Positions 44,108 through 54,782 of a stretch of DNA of 64,000 nt are shown here, in pieces. The position numbers and the translations under genes are program-made. The DNA is from Massariosphaeria phaeospora (Eukaryota > Ascomycota > Dothideomycetes > Pleosporales). Below the pieces are notes generated by a model. It saw nothing but the letters and a program-made list of their open reading frames with translations. It was not told the origin of the DNA and made no database searches. The DNA lies in assembly GCA_011032825.1 (NCBI GenBank), contig JAADJZ010000010.1, positions 992,001-1,056,000 of the forward strand, given 5' to 3'. Within the stretch, counting starts at the first letter, position 1. Every line of letters begins with the position of its first letter.

Positions 44108-44994
44108 AGTTGCGGTGGAATCGGAGCCTGATATGGATTTGAATAAGGTTCTTGTGTTAGTGTTCGGGCAATCACGTATTTGTGTTTGCTTTGTTAGGCG
44201 TTGCGGTCTCGGGATGGCGCCAATCTCATAAATAAATCTCCTGCTTTTTTGATCTTGCACTTTGCCCACGTCTTTCTTAAAAATTAGTTGTATCATCTGT
44301 ACACCGATCGTTCCAACTTACGTATGCGCTAAGTTTCTCAAAACGTAAACATCACTTCATCACCCGATCTTCTGGACTCTAATTGTAGTCCATGGACAGT
44401 TTCTTGGACGTATGTTCACTTTACAGATGCCGATGTCGATGGCATGGTAATAATATGCCCGGGCCACCGGCACTGTGAAGGCAAGGCCTAACATGGCGGG
44501 TACAATAGGTCGGTAAGAATCATCCTTTTCACTTATTATCAACCCGCTTACATTTCACTGGAACCCTCGAAAATGCATCTCGTTTAGCTTTCACTCTATC
44601 ACGGTTTCCCCGCAAACCGGCCAACACTCAGCATAACTCAGACCACGTTCGAGTCAGCTACGCCCGCTTTTCCGCAATGCATAGACTCAGTCTAAGTAGT
44701 ATTCCATTTGAGTCTTTCTAACATCACTCCCGAGTGAGGCGGGCGCACGGTTCTGCCACGCGGTAGCTGCCCGAGCAACCGGTCGTGGGCAATCCGGAAA
44801 TCTGAGATGCCGTATTCACTGCGACCCACAGTTCGACACCACGTATAAAAAATGTTCTCATGTACGTCGGGCCTTTTTTTCTCTTCTAACCCCCCCCAAA
44901 TTCTCTACCGAAACCCTCGTCGTCGTCGACGTGCTGGATCGTGGGCTTATGATCGGTATTCTGACTGTCAAACAGGGTGCTTCAGTTTACAGTC
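44108..44994. other. Intergenic region with TATA box at 44844
   Basis: About 890 bp with no gene seen. TATAAAA at 44844-44850, followed by a T/C tract and a CCCCCCC run, lies some 145 bp before the ATG at 44995 and is the likely core promoter of the next gene. Confidence 0.55.
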
Positions 44995-46563
44995 ATGGCC
45001 GACGACAACACGCTCATTCGCAAGCCCGATGCCAAGAACATGCTGGTGTACATCTCGAGGTTGACGGGTATCCATGCGGTGGAGATTGGAGTCGCGTACT
45101 ACTACCGTGGACACTACCGTACGTACGCAACCAGCTGCAATTGTGATCAATCGTCTGCAGTCCGTACCTTTTTTGCTGACACATAAACACCATGCAGTCT
45201 ACGAGCCGAATGGAAACCCCGTGGTGCCAGTACCATTCACGAGCAAGCGCGAGGGCTTCCAGATGAAGAGACAGCCTGCAGATAGTGCTCCGAGGTATGA
45301 TGCGTTCGCTGTGTCTCTTGTGCCGGAGAGCGAGGTCGCTGCCCTCTACCACGGTGTGATGAACCGGGAGTACATGCCCCCCAGTAAGATCCCCCATGCC
45401 CCTACGAATAACCTCTATCGACTCGTAACTAACCTCCTACAACAGCGCCCGAAACAGACTCCGGCTCAATCTCCGAGCATCCGTCTCCGTCCATTGAACC
45501 CTCTACAGGTGGCCCATTCACCACCCAATTCTTCAGCCCTCACGACCGCGCCAACTTCCTCGCCAACTCCGCACCTGGTAGCCGTAGCCACTCACCCAAC
45601 TACTCGCCCAACTACTCACCCAACCATTCACCCAAGCCTTCATCTAGCGCTTGGCTCCCCAAAGTCGCCTCCATGACGCGCCTGAACCAGCTGCGAGCCC
45701 AAGAGGGCCTGCCCCTGTCCATCGGAAAGCTAAGCGCAGACTGGATCGACGACCAGAAGATATCAGCTATCATAAACAAACTGACCAAGGACCCGCGGGA
45801 TGCGAGGGGCACTTTGGACCCGATCGAGGACCAAAAGATATCAGCTATCATAAACAAATTGACGAAGGACCCGAGGGACGCGAGGGGCACTTTCGACTGG
45901 AGCACTGTTCCTACGGGCCCGAAAAGTATGGTCGATGTGCTGAGACATCAGACAGCTGCTGCTACTCCTCCTCCTTCTGTCGCTCCAGTCGGTCCTCCCG
46001 CTGGTTCCATGACGCCAATCGGTACTGGCCGTCCGGTTGCTCCTCCCGCTGCTGCCATGGCGCCGATTGGTACAGGCCGTCCGATCAAATCCACCACCAC
46101 CGGCCGTCCCCGCGGCGCAAGCCTCATCCTCAACGAAGCATACAACGCCAAGCACCCCTCCAACAGCCCTCGCCTCGCCTCCGCGCTGCCTGCAATCCGC
46201 CTGACCACCGCCGCAGCCAGCAAACCAGTACCTCTCGCCGCGGACTCCGAAGAAGCAGACGCAGACGGCTATCTCTCAATCAAGTCCCTAGTCCCCAGCA
46301 CCTGCGCCCTCGAAACCCACGGCGAGGAGTACGACGGCGACACGGTCACGTTTGCGCATCAGACGGAGTTTGTTCGGCAGACGCAGGGAGGGTATGTGGG
46401 TGACTATCCGGTTCTGGAGGTCAATGGCAGGCAGATGGTGGATTGGTATATGCTTACTAAGGAGGTTAAGGAGAAGGAGAGGGTGGAGTGGCTGAGAGGA
46501 GGGCAAAGGCTAAGGTGGGCTGAGCGAGGGTCAACCGAGAGTGGAGAGAAGAGTTGGTGTTGA
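44995..46563 (+). CDS. Uncharacterised protein with internal 26-residue duplication
   Basis: Exons 44995-45118, 45198-45383 and 45446-46563 are in phase and total 475 residues from the ATG at 44995 (MADDNTLIRKPDAK). The first ~100 residues look like a compact domain (MLVYISRLTGIHAVEIGVAYYYRGHYLYEPNG through VAALYHGVMNREYMPP, shown here in part). A Ser/Pro region follows with NYSPNYSPNHSP repeats. Next is a tandem duplication of DDQKISAIINKLTKDPRD-like sequence (about residues 205-255), then Pro/Ala-rich PIGTGRP repeats. The end is an ordered, Trp- and Tyr-containing C-terminus (DYPVLEVNGRQMVDWYML). No known family is recognised. It is probably a fungal-specific protein. Confidence 0.78.
45745..45900 (+). 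repeat. 78-bp in-frame tandem duplication
   Basis: Two copies, 45745-45822 and 45823-45900, start ATCGA(C/G)GACCA and differ at few sites, mostly synonymous. Each encodes 26 residues centred on KISAIINKLTKDP. Confidence 0.9.
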
Positions 46564-46988
46564 TGGGGAGATATGGTCGGACGGTATCAGTTGGAAATAC
46601 TGGTTGGCTATGAAATGTGGAAACATGGGCTGTTTGAAGGGTGGAGATATGGCTGTGTGACGCGTGGACACGTGGTCGGTACGGCTACATGGTTGATATG
46701 TCCCCAAAAGTGTGATATTGGATGAAATGACTGATTTCGCCTTGGCCTGGCCTCTGAGCAGATACCCCTGGGTTCCGAAAAGATAGTGTATATGCGTGGA
46801 AGTGATTATTCCATGGATGGCCCTTGATATCCCTCGTACCGGCTTCCAGAATACGGCTATTAGAAACAACGATCAGTCCTAACATATACTCGAAACCTTA
46901 CAGCTAAAGCGCGGTATTCCCAAACCACACCGTCAACGAAACTGAATCGCCCGACCCCCGCCCAAGAAATTCTGCACATGCCATAACG
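46564..46988. other. Intergenic region, convergent ends
   Basis: About 425 bp with no supported gene. A short near-repeat, TCAACGA(A/G)ACTG, occurs near 46934 and 46988, the second copy lying at the very 3' end of the zinc-finger gene. Confidence 0.45.
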
Positions 46989-47861
46989 TCAACGAGACTG
47001 GATCTTCCGGTCCCCGCCCACGATATTCTGCACACTCCTCTGCACCGTCTCAAACCTCACCGCGCCACACGACTCACTCTCCAGATGATTGAACAGCGCG
47101 GCCAAACTGGCAAACTCCCTGATGCACCTAACACCCGGACAGTGATAAATCTTCTGGTGGTGCGTGCCACTGTTGACATGCTGGTCCAGCGCCTGCATGC
47201 TGCCGAACTCACGGTGGCAGAGGTAGCATTCGTAGAACTGCCCGTTCCAGCAGCGGTCGCTGACCGAGATGCGCGAGTTGGCGTCGGGGGAGTGATCGAA
47301 CTGTCGGATGGTGATGAGGTTCTTGGGGTCGCGGAGCGCGACTTGGGCGTGGATGGCGGCGCGCGAGAGGTTCTTCGCTTCGGGGCAGGACGACCTTTCG
47401 AGGTGGTGGGCTACGCCTGTGGCGGTGGTGAAGGTTTGCTTGCAGAAGGGGCACGGGATGGTGGATTTGAGGTGGATGCGGCTTCGGAGGTGCTGGGGGG
47501 TCGGCGGTCAGCTTTGCATGTATAACTGCTGTACACTTGTTGGACTTACCATCTTCAAGGCGTTTTCGTCCTGAAACTCTCTCTGACAATCCATGCAAAA
47601 GTGCCCCTTAAAACGGAATGCCATCATCATGTGCTGTGCCACCACCACCGCCGGGTTCTCGCTGAGATACTGGTAGTCGTTCGTCTCGCACTTATATCTC
47701 TGGGCCCAGTGATTGAGGCTGCTCATGTGTTGGTTCCGAGCCTGTATAGTCTTGAAGTAGCGATTACAGGTCTCGCAATTCCAATGGCCGTGGTCGTCCT
47801 TATGATCGTCAAGGTCCTCAAGGTCCCAGAAGTCGTTACTGCAGACCCACTTGTAACCCAT
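46989..47861 (-). CDS. C2H2 zinc-finger protein
   Basis: Exons 47861-47550 and 47492-46989 (donor GTAAGT, acceptor CCCAG, phase 0) encode 271 residues. The ATG at 47861 starts MGYKWVCSNDF. Several Cys2-His2 fingers are visible: WNCETCNRYFKTIQARNQHMSSLNH, FCMDCQREFQDENALKMH across the intron, CPFCKQTFTTATGVAHHLE, YECYLCHREFGSMQALDQHV and a C-terminal CPGVRCIREFASLAALFNHLE. Spacing of the fingers, with long His-His gaps in some, resembles U1-type or RNA-associated C2H2 proteins seen in filamentous fungi more than classic TFIIIA arrays. Function, whether DNA or RNA binding, cannot be told from sequence. Confidence 0.85.
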
Positions 47862-48487
47862 TTTCACGTAGGTTTTGGGATGGAATGTAGGAGTGACAAT
47901 TGAGATGGTGGTCGACTTGAGGAAAGATTGGGATGATGGGAAGTTGACTTGAGGAAAGATTACGAGGATAGGAAGTGTCGACCTGTGTGACGTTCCAGAG
48001 ATAAGGAAGGAGACAGGGAGTCGGGATGCTGTCCCGAAACAGGCTAATGAATCGCGACTGTCGCGTGGTCTAGCGCTTTGAGCGCAGTGCTGAAGAGCAT
48101 GGTGATGGTTGGGAGCGCGAAGACTTAGAGAGATTGGAGAAGTTTTGAGGTGTGGAATGCTGATGAGAGGAATAGAAGAGACCGAAGTCGAAGTTTATAC
48201 TGTAGGTAGGGTGTCGCAGTCGCTCGTGAAGCCAGTATCTCGCCTCACCGCCCCTTTGAGAGATAAAGGCGGGGATCCACTCAGCAGGACTGGAGCGGTG
48301 AGAGACGGGAGAGAAAGCGCCACCTTCACTCGGACACTGAATCAGGCGTAAATGCGTCCTAGAGCAATGCACTATGGCCGAATATCTCTCATATGAAAAG
48401 GCCTGGACAATTTCTCGAGTCCACACAGGTAACAAAGCCACCGTACGCAACCGACAACCCAATGGGCCATACCGTCCAGGCTCCCAT
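47862..48487. other. Intergenic region, no gene
   Basis: About 625 bp. It has a short direct repeat GACTTGAGGAAAGATT near 47914 and 47946 upstream of the zinc-finger gene. Frames here are unsupported. Confidence 0.5.
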
Positions 48488-49402
48488 CTAACTCTTCGGA
48501 TCAACAGCCATCTCTTTAACAATAACCACGTCTTTCTTGTCATCCGGCAGCTCATGCAGAAACACACGATGCTTGAACTTCTCATCATCTGGCAACTCTC
48601 CAACTGCAGCACCGAAATCTCCCGGCAACTCTTGCCGGAACTCCGTAACTGCGACCGCCCGGTCCCTTCTGTCCCTTGACCCAGAGTCGACTGAGAACCC
48701 GTCTAATTCCTGCTTGACTCCAGATTCAATTGTAGCTTCGTGTTTGCGCGCTCTCCATCGACGGTATCGTAAACCGATATAGAACATACAGCCGGCTTTG
48801 AGTAGGACGAAGACTATCGCCCCGATGACGATGCCTACGATGGCGGCTATGGGTAGGGCCATGTTCGTGGATGGGGGCGCGGCCTCGGCTACTTCGATGC
48901 TTTGGAGCGTTGGCGATGCGGTCGGGATTAGAGAAAATGTTGGTGTAGTGGAGCTGTTACTACTGGTGACTGAAGAGACGAACGTTGCATTCGGCCTGAA
49001 CGTCTGTGATGTAGTAGAAAGAGTAACGGTCCGCATGGCGGAACGTCTAGTTCCAGTCGAAGATGTCCCAACTTTTGCAGCGATGGACGTCTGTACAGAA
49101 CCACGAACAGAGGTACGCCCATGCGGCCTAACCACTACAAACCCTATCAGCAACCACGTCTCAGACCTTGATGAAACACTCACGTACCTGCTGTCGACGC
49201 AAACGGCTTCAATTGCAAACTGTTTGTGGCCATTTTGAGTCGCGAAAAACCACCAAGTCACTATAAGCTCACAGCCAAAAAGCAAGAGCAACACGAACTC
49301 AACCCAAACGGCCCTCCCCCATCGCAACGGCGCTGCGGCCCTATATGGAGCCCAGGCCACGGACATGCAGTGCGCAATGCATGTAGGCGCGCAAAGACCC
49401 AT
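48488..49402 (-). CDS. Predicted single-pass membrane protein with Ser/Thr-rich ectodomain
   Basis: The frame from the ATG at 49402 is open to the stop at 48488 (304 residues). A possible 93-nt intron (49183-49091, GTGAGT donor, GTACAG acceptor, phase 0) would remove 31 residues without changing frame. It has an N-terminal hydrophobic segment (EFVLLLLFGCELIVTWWFF), a Ser/Thr-rich region (~110-190) likely O-glycosylated, a clear transmembrane helix (MALPIAAIVGIVIGAIVFVLL) followed by Arg-rich stop-transfer residues (RYRRWRARK), and an acidic cytosolic tail. This layout is common in fungal cell-surface or wall-sensor-like proteins. No sensor domain such as WSC is visible. The use of the first hydrophobic stretch as signal anchor is inference. 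Confidence 0.65.
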   Translation of the reverse strand: MGLCAPTCIAHCMSVAWAPYRAAAPLRWGRAVWVEFVLLLLFGCELIVTWWFFATQNGHKQFAIEAVCVDSRYVSVSSRSETWLLIGFVVVRPHGRTSVRGSVQTSIAAKVGTSSTGTRRSAMRTVTLSTTSQTFRPNATFVSSVTSSNSSTTPTFSLIPTASPTLQSIEVAEAAPPSTNMALPIAAIVGIVIGAIVFVLLKAGCMFYIGLRYRRWRARKHEATIESGVKQELDGFSVDSGSRDRRDRAVAVTEFRQELPGDFGAAVGELPDDEKFKHRVFLHELPDDKKDVVIVKEMAVDPKS

Positions 49403-50416
49403 TCGTAACTCTAAATTACAATGCAATCCTCCAGAATCTGATTGGCGGACAGATATACCCGAAACTCGGCTACGTCCATAGACCGGGTTCCAAGCAACTG
49501 TAGGCGAGATCTAGATCGCATTTCGTGTAGTGTCCGGATGAGGTGTTGGTGGAGGCTTGCGTGTGGCGGTGCACGGACGGACGGTTCGCGGGTTTAGTGG
49601 AGTGGGGAGAATGTGAGTGTGAGAGGCGGTTTGGTGGCATGATGTGGGCTTGATGAGATGTCCGTTGAAGTCGCCGTCTTCGGTTGTTTGTGGAGAGGAG
49701 GTATCGGCGATGAGTGAATCTTCTGAACCTAATTTGTCTTTTGTCCCACTTGTGGAATAGACCACTCCTTGACTTTACCGAATTATAGCCTTTGAATCTT
49801 AGGCGGCGCACTGTGCTTTGTGTCTTACAAGTGCCATAGTAGCAACCTTCTGCAGGATCAGGCCTAAGGAAGCCTTAGTATCCATTATTATGATCAACCG
49901 TGCATCGAAACTGCGTATAGAGAGTTTCTAGATGTGACCGGAGCTCGCATCGATAGTAAACGGGATGTACTGGTTTGGTCTCTAATAGTTGTGCAGGACT
50001 CGTTCCGCGATTAGCAGCGGTATCACTACTGGAGTTTGACAAATTATTACACGGCCTATGTTTACCGGATTATCGAAGTCCCCCCAAGGCGTCCTGGAGA
50101 GGATGTATAGAAAGCCAAGAAAGAGTTTCAGAATACTACTCTAATCCGAATTCTATGGCTAGCGAAGGTATTCGGAGATGTTCATCTCATTGAGTCCGTC
50201 GTGGTCTTGGCTTTTCTATCGGAGCAGCTGTGGTAAGGCTGATATAATACGCCTCTCATCGCCGTAACAAGTTAATGCCAGCCTCATCATATCCAAATCC
50301 GAGAGAGCGATTTCTGTAGTTGACGTTCTCTTCGAGGTATCTGCTAGAGGTCATCCAACCACCTTTTAGATGCCGAATAGATGCAACAGGCTAAACACCA
50401 TATTCGAGGAGCATGG
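49403..50416. other. Intergenic region, no gene
   Basis: About 1 kb with only short frames. It becomes AT-richer toward the decayed ankyrin/membrane gene. Confidence 0.5.
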
Positions 50417-52961
50417 CTAGTCTTTCCAGGGGATCTTTATGTTTGGACCAGCTGTTACAATGGGACAAAAGGAACACGCCTCTGTCCCCGCTGTTGAGAC
50501 CCTCGATTGAACATTTTCCAAAAGAAGCGACAGGGAAGAACGCTTTATCAAGCTACTGTTTGTGGCCCGCACCAATTCGCTCAAAGTGACACGATATCCA
50601 TAGCTCAGCAGCGGCTGGATGAGTTCGGACAATTCCTTTCTTCTGCTATCCACAAGCATGATAGTAAGTAAAGACCGGCCATCTTTGTTCGTTATATTTG
50701 CCATTCTTTCACGGTAATCCGTGTCTTCCTCCGCTTCGAAGAGCTCTTCTAAGTCAGTAAACTCGCCTTTTGAAGCAGTCACGAGGACCTCGGACCAGTC
50801 TCTTGCACCTTTACTGCGAAGTACGCCTTACAGCGACTTGCTTAAGTTTTCTGAGTGCGTAAGAGCAAAGTCAAGAGCGTGGCAGGAGAACGTGTAGTCT
50901 TGCAATAGAGTTTCCAGGATACTACTGTAATTTCTGAGTTTGATAGCATGTTGGAGCACTAAACGTGCATCTTCAACGGTCTCGAGCAATAAATCAAACA
51001 ACCCAAAACGGAATGTGGTATCGATAGTAGATTCAAGCGTCTCCTCTTGTGGCTGGTTGCCTAGGACTGTTTCAACCGTGGCCATGTGTTTGATCCTACT
51101 GCAGTCTTGAAGTTGCTCGAGAACCTAGCGTCCTTATTCATAATACTGGCTGGGGATAGAAGAGCTCCGGCAGCTTTGGCTTTCCCCTTGGATACAGCGC
51201 AATCGAACAGTACCTGCTGCATAGTGTAGCCTTGGATTTGTATGATCTCCCAATTAGGCCAAGACTTGAGAACGTTCAGTATTTTTATGTTCTCCGATTT
51301 GACTGCGTTCTGAAACGCCTCAAACAGTTTGCCATGAATTCGCTGTAGCTGCTCATCATCGAATTTGACTGTATGCTGCTGCAGACGCTCGAGGATCCAT
51401 TCAACTGCCAAAGCTTGGTTTGCGTTCACAGCAACCTCGAAGGGAATATCGGAGACATTGTTTTTCTTGATGAGATGCTGAGGATCTTCCGGGAGATTCG
51501 TCAATTGCAATATTTCTCGGTCACCGAATCGAGCGGCCCAATGGATCGGGTACTCTCCGAACTCGTCCTGGCGATCGATCGGTGCATCTCGTTTCAGACA
51601 GTCGAGGATTCCTTCCTGTGGTTGATCTGAAAAACTAACTGGAGCTCCTCCCATAGTGCTTCTCTCTTTACAGGATCCCGTTCAACGTATACGTGCGACT
51701 TGGACGAGTAGTTCAGGAGCCAAGCTCCATCCAAAATCAACTCATCTGGGGAGTATGTTGTGAACTTGTTGAAAGGGTGTCTTTGTAACAATGTCTGCCA
51801 CGGATAACGTGTTCGCCACACTCGCTCTGGTGTTGCCCAAGAAACATCGGCGCCAATGTTTTTGGCGATCTTGATACGCTCGTACATCGCGTCTGCGCTA
51901 AAGAGCCGTGAGAAGAAGTAGACGACGTGAGTGATGGCAAAGGCTGCGATAATCAAAGCCGCACTTTGTCCCCATTCGGTCCACAGACTCTGTAAGGGTG
52001 CCAAGCTCTTGTGGATCCTGAACACTGCGGCGGCATGGGTAATAATGTGCGTTATGAAGAATAGGTAAGTCGTGAACAAAGTCGCCGGGAGTAGATGCCA
52101 GGACCGGGCTGCCTGGACATGAATGCTTTCATGACGTGCATGCTCAATCTTGTTCACTCCTTCCATAATCCGAAAAGCTATCTGAGCTGGGAAAATCACC
52201 AAGAGGACCCGAATCTCGAAATAGGCCCACATTAACTCCAGAGAAGTGGGTCGGAAAATGGGATGTAATCCGGAGGAGGCGCAGTCCAAATCAGTAAAGC
52301 GATGAAGTTGACCAAGTGTTGCGCCCAAGGTCGAGAATGCTGCAATCTGTAATATGACTGCAAAAGTGACCAGCTTACGAGCGGCAATGACATCTTTATC
52401 TGAAAGCGCCATCGATACAGATGCACTAACTGCGTCGATGCAGGAACATTCTATGAGTGTTTCCCGATACTTGAGGGTGTTCATCGCCTTTCCCAGATTG
52501 ACCGTAAGATACATCAAGTCTGTCGAGCATTAGCTTAGGGATGTAAATATGAATGCAAGTTGTCGACATACTCGTGGACTGAGCCATGCAAAGCTCCTTT
52601 GCCCCAGAGGTCTCGGGCTTCATGTGGCCCAGTACCAAACCAAGAGAAGAACGAAGCAAGGCAGAAAAAGTCCTAAAAGAACGCCTATGCGTCCAATATC
52701 CGGATTAACCTGCAATTCCTCTTCTGAACAGAGAGCTGAGCGAATGTTCCCGGGTTTCACTACCCAGATGAGTCTAAGTAAAGATAAAGCTACGCAGGAT
52801 ATCGGAAAGATCCGAAGACTGGCAATCAATTTCGGTCGGGAAGCCGTAGCTTTATCGCCGATCCCGAGATGACCGTGGATGTCGTGCCCTGGATAGTTGA
52901 GAATACCTAGTTGAAGGGCGAACAAGGCTGCATAGTTCAGCTGTACAATAAGTACAACATC
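50417..52961 (-). pseudogene. Broken ankyrin-repeat/multi-pass membrane protein gene
   Basis: Successive minus-strand frames carry one apparent protein in pieces. An exon from 52961 (DVVLIVQLNYAAL...) leads through a membrane segment (GVLLGLFLPCFVLLLVWYW). It then jumps frame to ARDLWGKGALHGSVHEYVDN and again before LMYLTVNLGKAMNTL at about 52515. A long multi-pass part continues to 51620, and another frame jump leads into an ankyrin-like region (GEYPIHWAARFGDREIL). A further jump near 51090 and an in-frame TAA at 50828 precede the last block (GEFTDLEELFEAEED), which ends at 50417. The 50828 stop is flanked by in-frame coding-like sequence. Short introns cannot explain all joints. I infer decay; sequencing indels or unusual introns are alternatives. 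An upstream exon before 52961 is likely but not located. Confidence 0.6.
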
Positions 52962-53743
52962 CTAGGTCGACATAGTCTGAAATATGTACATGTGAACTTT
53001 GAGTGTGGAATTAGATGAGAAAGATGGCGAGGTTGCGCTGGACCCTTCTCACGGGAGGCTGTTTACTTTTAACCAGAGGAAACAGCCGACCAGTGGAGGC
53101 TGAGCGTGTAGGAGACATGGTAGGGTGCCCGCATGAGGCTGAGGCAGACATCCAGCTGTGACCAATGGTGGTTCTATGTGAAATATGTTTCCGCAGCATT
53201 GCCACCTTTGTGTGACCTTGATTTTTCGAAGCATCCTCAGGACGACCCAGGGATATAGCAGCGAAGGGCTGTGCGGCTATGAACGACGACGAGATTGTTG
53301 CGCTCTTGCCTTGGATCGGTTTGTACTAGGGTCTACCTAGAAGCAACGAAACAGGTGTAGAGAAAGCCTGAGAGTAATAGCATTCCGCAAGAAACATGAT
53401 AGACGTGAGTAATCGGGATGGGTGATGGACGTCGAAGTGAAGAAGGTTTTGGACGTGGTTGGGACGAGTGACGAGTGCGAGTGGTCGTCGTTTGTTAGTG
53501 GGGCGCTAGACGAGGGGTGGTCCGTGCGCGACTCACCCAGCCTCTCCGAAACGTCAACTTTGGAACACCAGCCATCAGCTTTCCCGCCATCGCAATTGTC
53601 TCCCCAACGTCATCATGGCCTTCATAAACCACGAGCCCCTGTTCCGTTGTGCACTGGTACAGTCCTCGCATACCTTCTTTCAGCACACCATAGTGTTCAG
53701 CAGCACTCTTCAACTCCACGCCCCTCCTTGACCACGCTTCAAC
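52962..53743. other. Divergent intergenic region
   Basis: About 780 bp between the broken membrane gene and the secreted-protein gene. A missing 5' exon of the former may lie here. No other feature is supported. Confidence 0.4.
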
Positions 53744-54250
53744 ATGCTCTTCAACTCGCTGTGCTTCACCTTGCTACCTCTGTTCTCGACTCTATCCAAT
53801 GGCCGGCCCCTTGATGCTGCAGAGAAACCTCGTGATCTAGCCCCGCGCGCAAAGTCTTACTTGGTCATCAATGTCGATGGCGGCTCTTCCACCCCTCCTG
53901 CTCCCGAAGCGACTACCGTCATCGAAGAGAAGACGAAGACCAAGATCGAAACTATTCAGATTACCAACAGTCCCACGGCGTCACCTTCCGCGACCCCCAT
54001 CGCATCACCGAGCACCAGCTGCAAATCATCGAGCGGACCGCAATCCAGCTCGCCTCCCGCGAGCCCGTTGACCATCGAGACTGCCCCGCCGAGTGTTGTG
54101 ACAGTCATCATCACGGAGACAGCGGGACCTACTGAATACTACGACAACGGGCTGTGGCACACATCTTACCGCGTCAAGACTGTGGAGGCTGCGGTGACGG
54201 CGCGGGACAATTCCATGTATTTGGCACCTACACCACTGCCGACATTATAG
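53744..54250 (+). CDS. Small secreted Ser/Thr/Pro-rich protein
   Basis: Intronless frame of 168 residues from the ATG at 53744. It begins with a signal peptide (MLFNSLCFTLLPLFSTLS) followed by a short pro-like segment with a basic site (KPRDLAPRAK). Most of the mature chain is Ser/Thr/Pro-rich and probably O-glycosylated. The C-terminal part holds an ordered-looking block (VVTVIITETAGPTEYYDNG, then LWHTSYRVKTVE). It has few cysteines, so it is not a disulfide-rich effector. A cell-wall or extracellular protein is likely; a role in host interaction is conceivable but not shown. Confidence 0.68.
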   Translation: MLFNSLCFTLLPLFSTLSNGRPLDAAEKPRDLAPRAKSYLVINVDGGSSTPPAPEATTVIEEKTKTKIETIQITNSPTASPSATPIASPSTSCKSSSGPQSSSPPASPLTIETAPPSVVTVIITETAGPTEYYDNGLWHTSYRVKTVEAAVTARDNSMYLAPTPLPTL

Positions 54251-54782
54251 GTGCTACCATAGTCAAACTACAACTAGGCTGGGCCAATCAGGCGATAGGG
54301 GATCTAGGCGTGATCCGCACGGACCTTGGATTTGACGCATTTATGAAGATATGTTAATTCTTTTCGGCTCTGTCTGATCAAGCACAGGACGACAGGACGC
54401 CACTTTTTGCTTAGGGAAATCGGGTAATGGGTATGCATACGGCATGGAAACGCTCGCGACGAGCAGCATTGGGATGGCGTTCACACTAGGTTAGCACTCT
54501 GGTCAGAGTGGTTGAATTTATAAATGCACCGAATAGATAGACATTAATTCGACATTCAGTTGTTGCTCTGCAATCGTTTAGATATCAATGCGCTGTGAAG
54601 ACCAGGCGATGACGAAGCTTGTCAGACGATGGCTAGCTGGTATTTAGATCCCCGGTCCCGGTTGCCAAGCGTGAGCGTCGACGTGCCGCGCAGTTGCAGC
54701 AGCTCACGCGAACGCAGCCGCAGCTCCATTCCACCACCTGCAGCTCCTGCAACCGCCGGACCTCGCGCTGTCACGACTCACA
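54251..54782. other. Promoter region of VPS35
   Basis: About 530 bp with no supported gene. The last 100 bp are rich in CAGC/GCAG words and form the likely leader. Confidence 0.45.

Noticed and set aside
52549..52872. 107-codon plus-strand frame
   Set aside because: Antisense to membrane segments of the broken ankyrin/membrane gene; no motif of its own.
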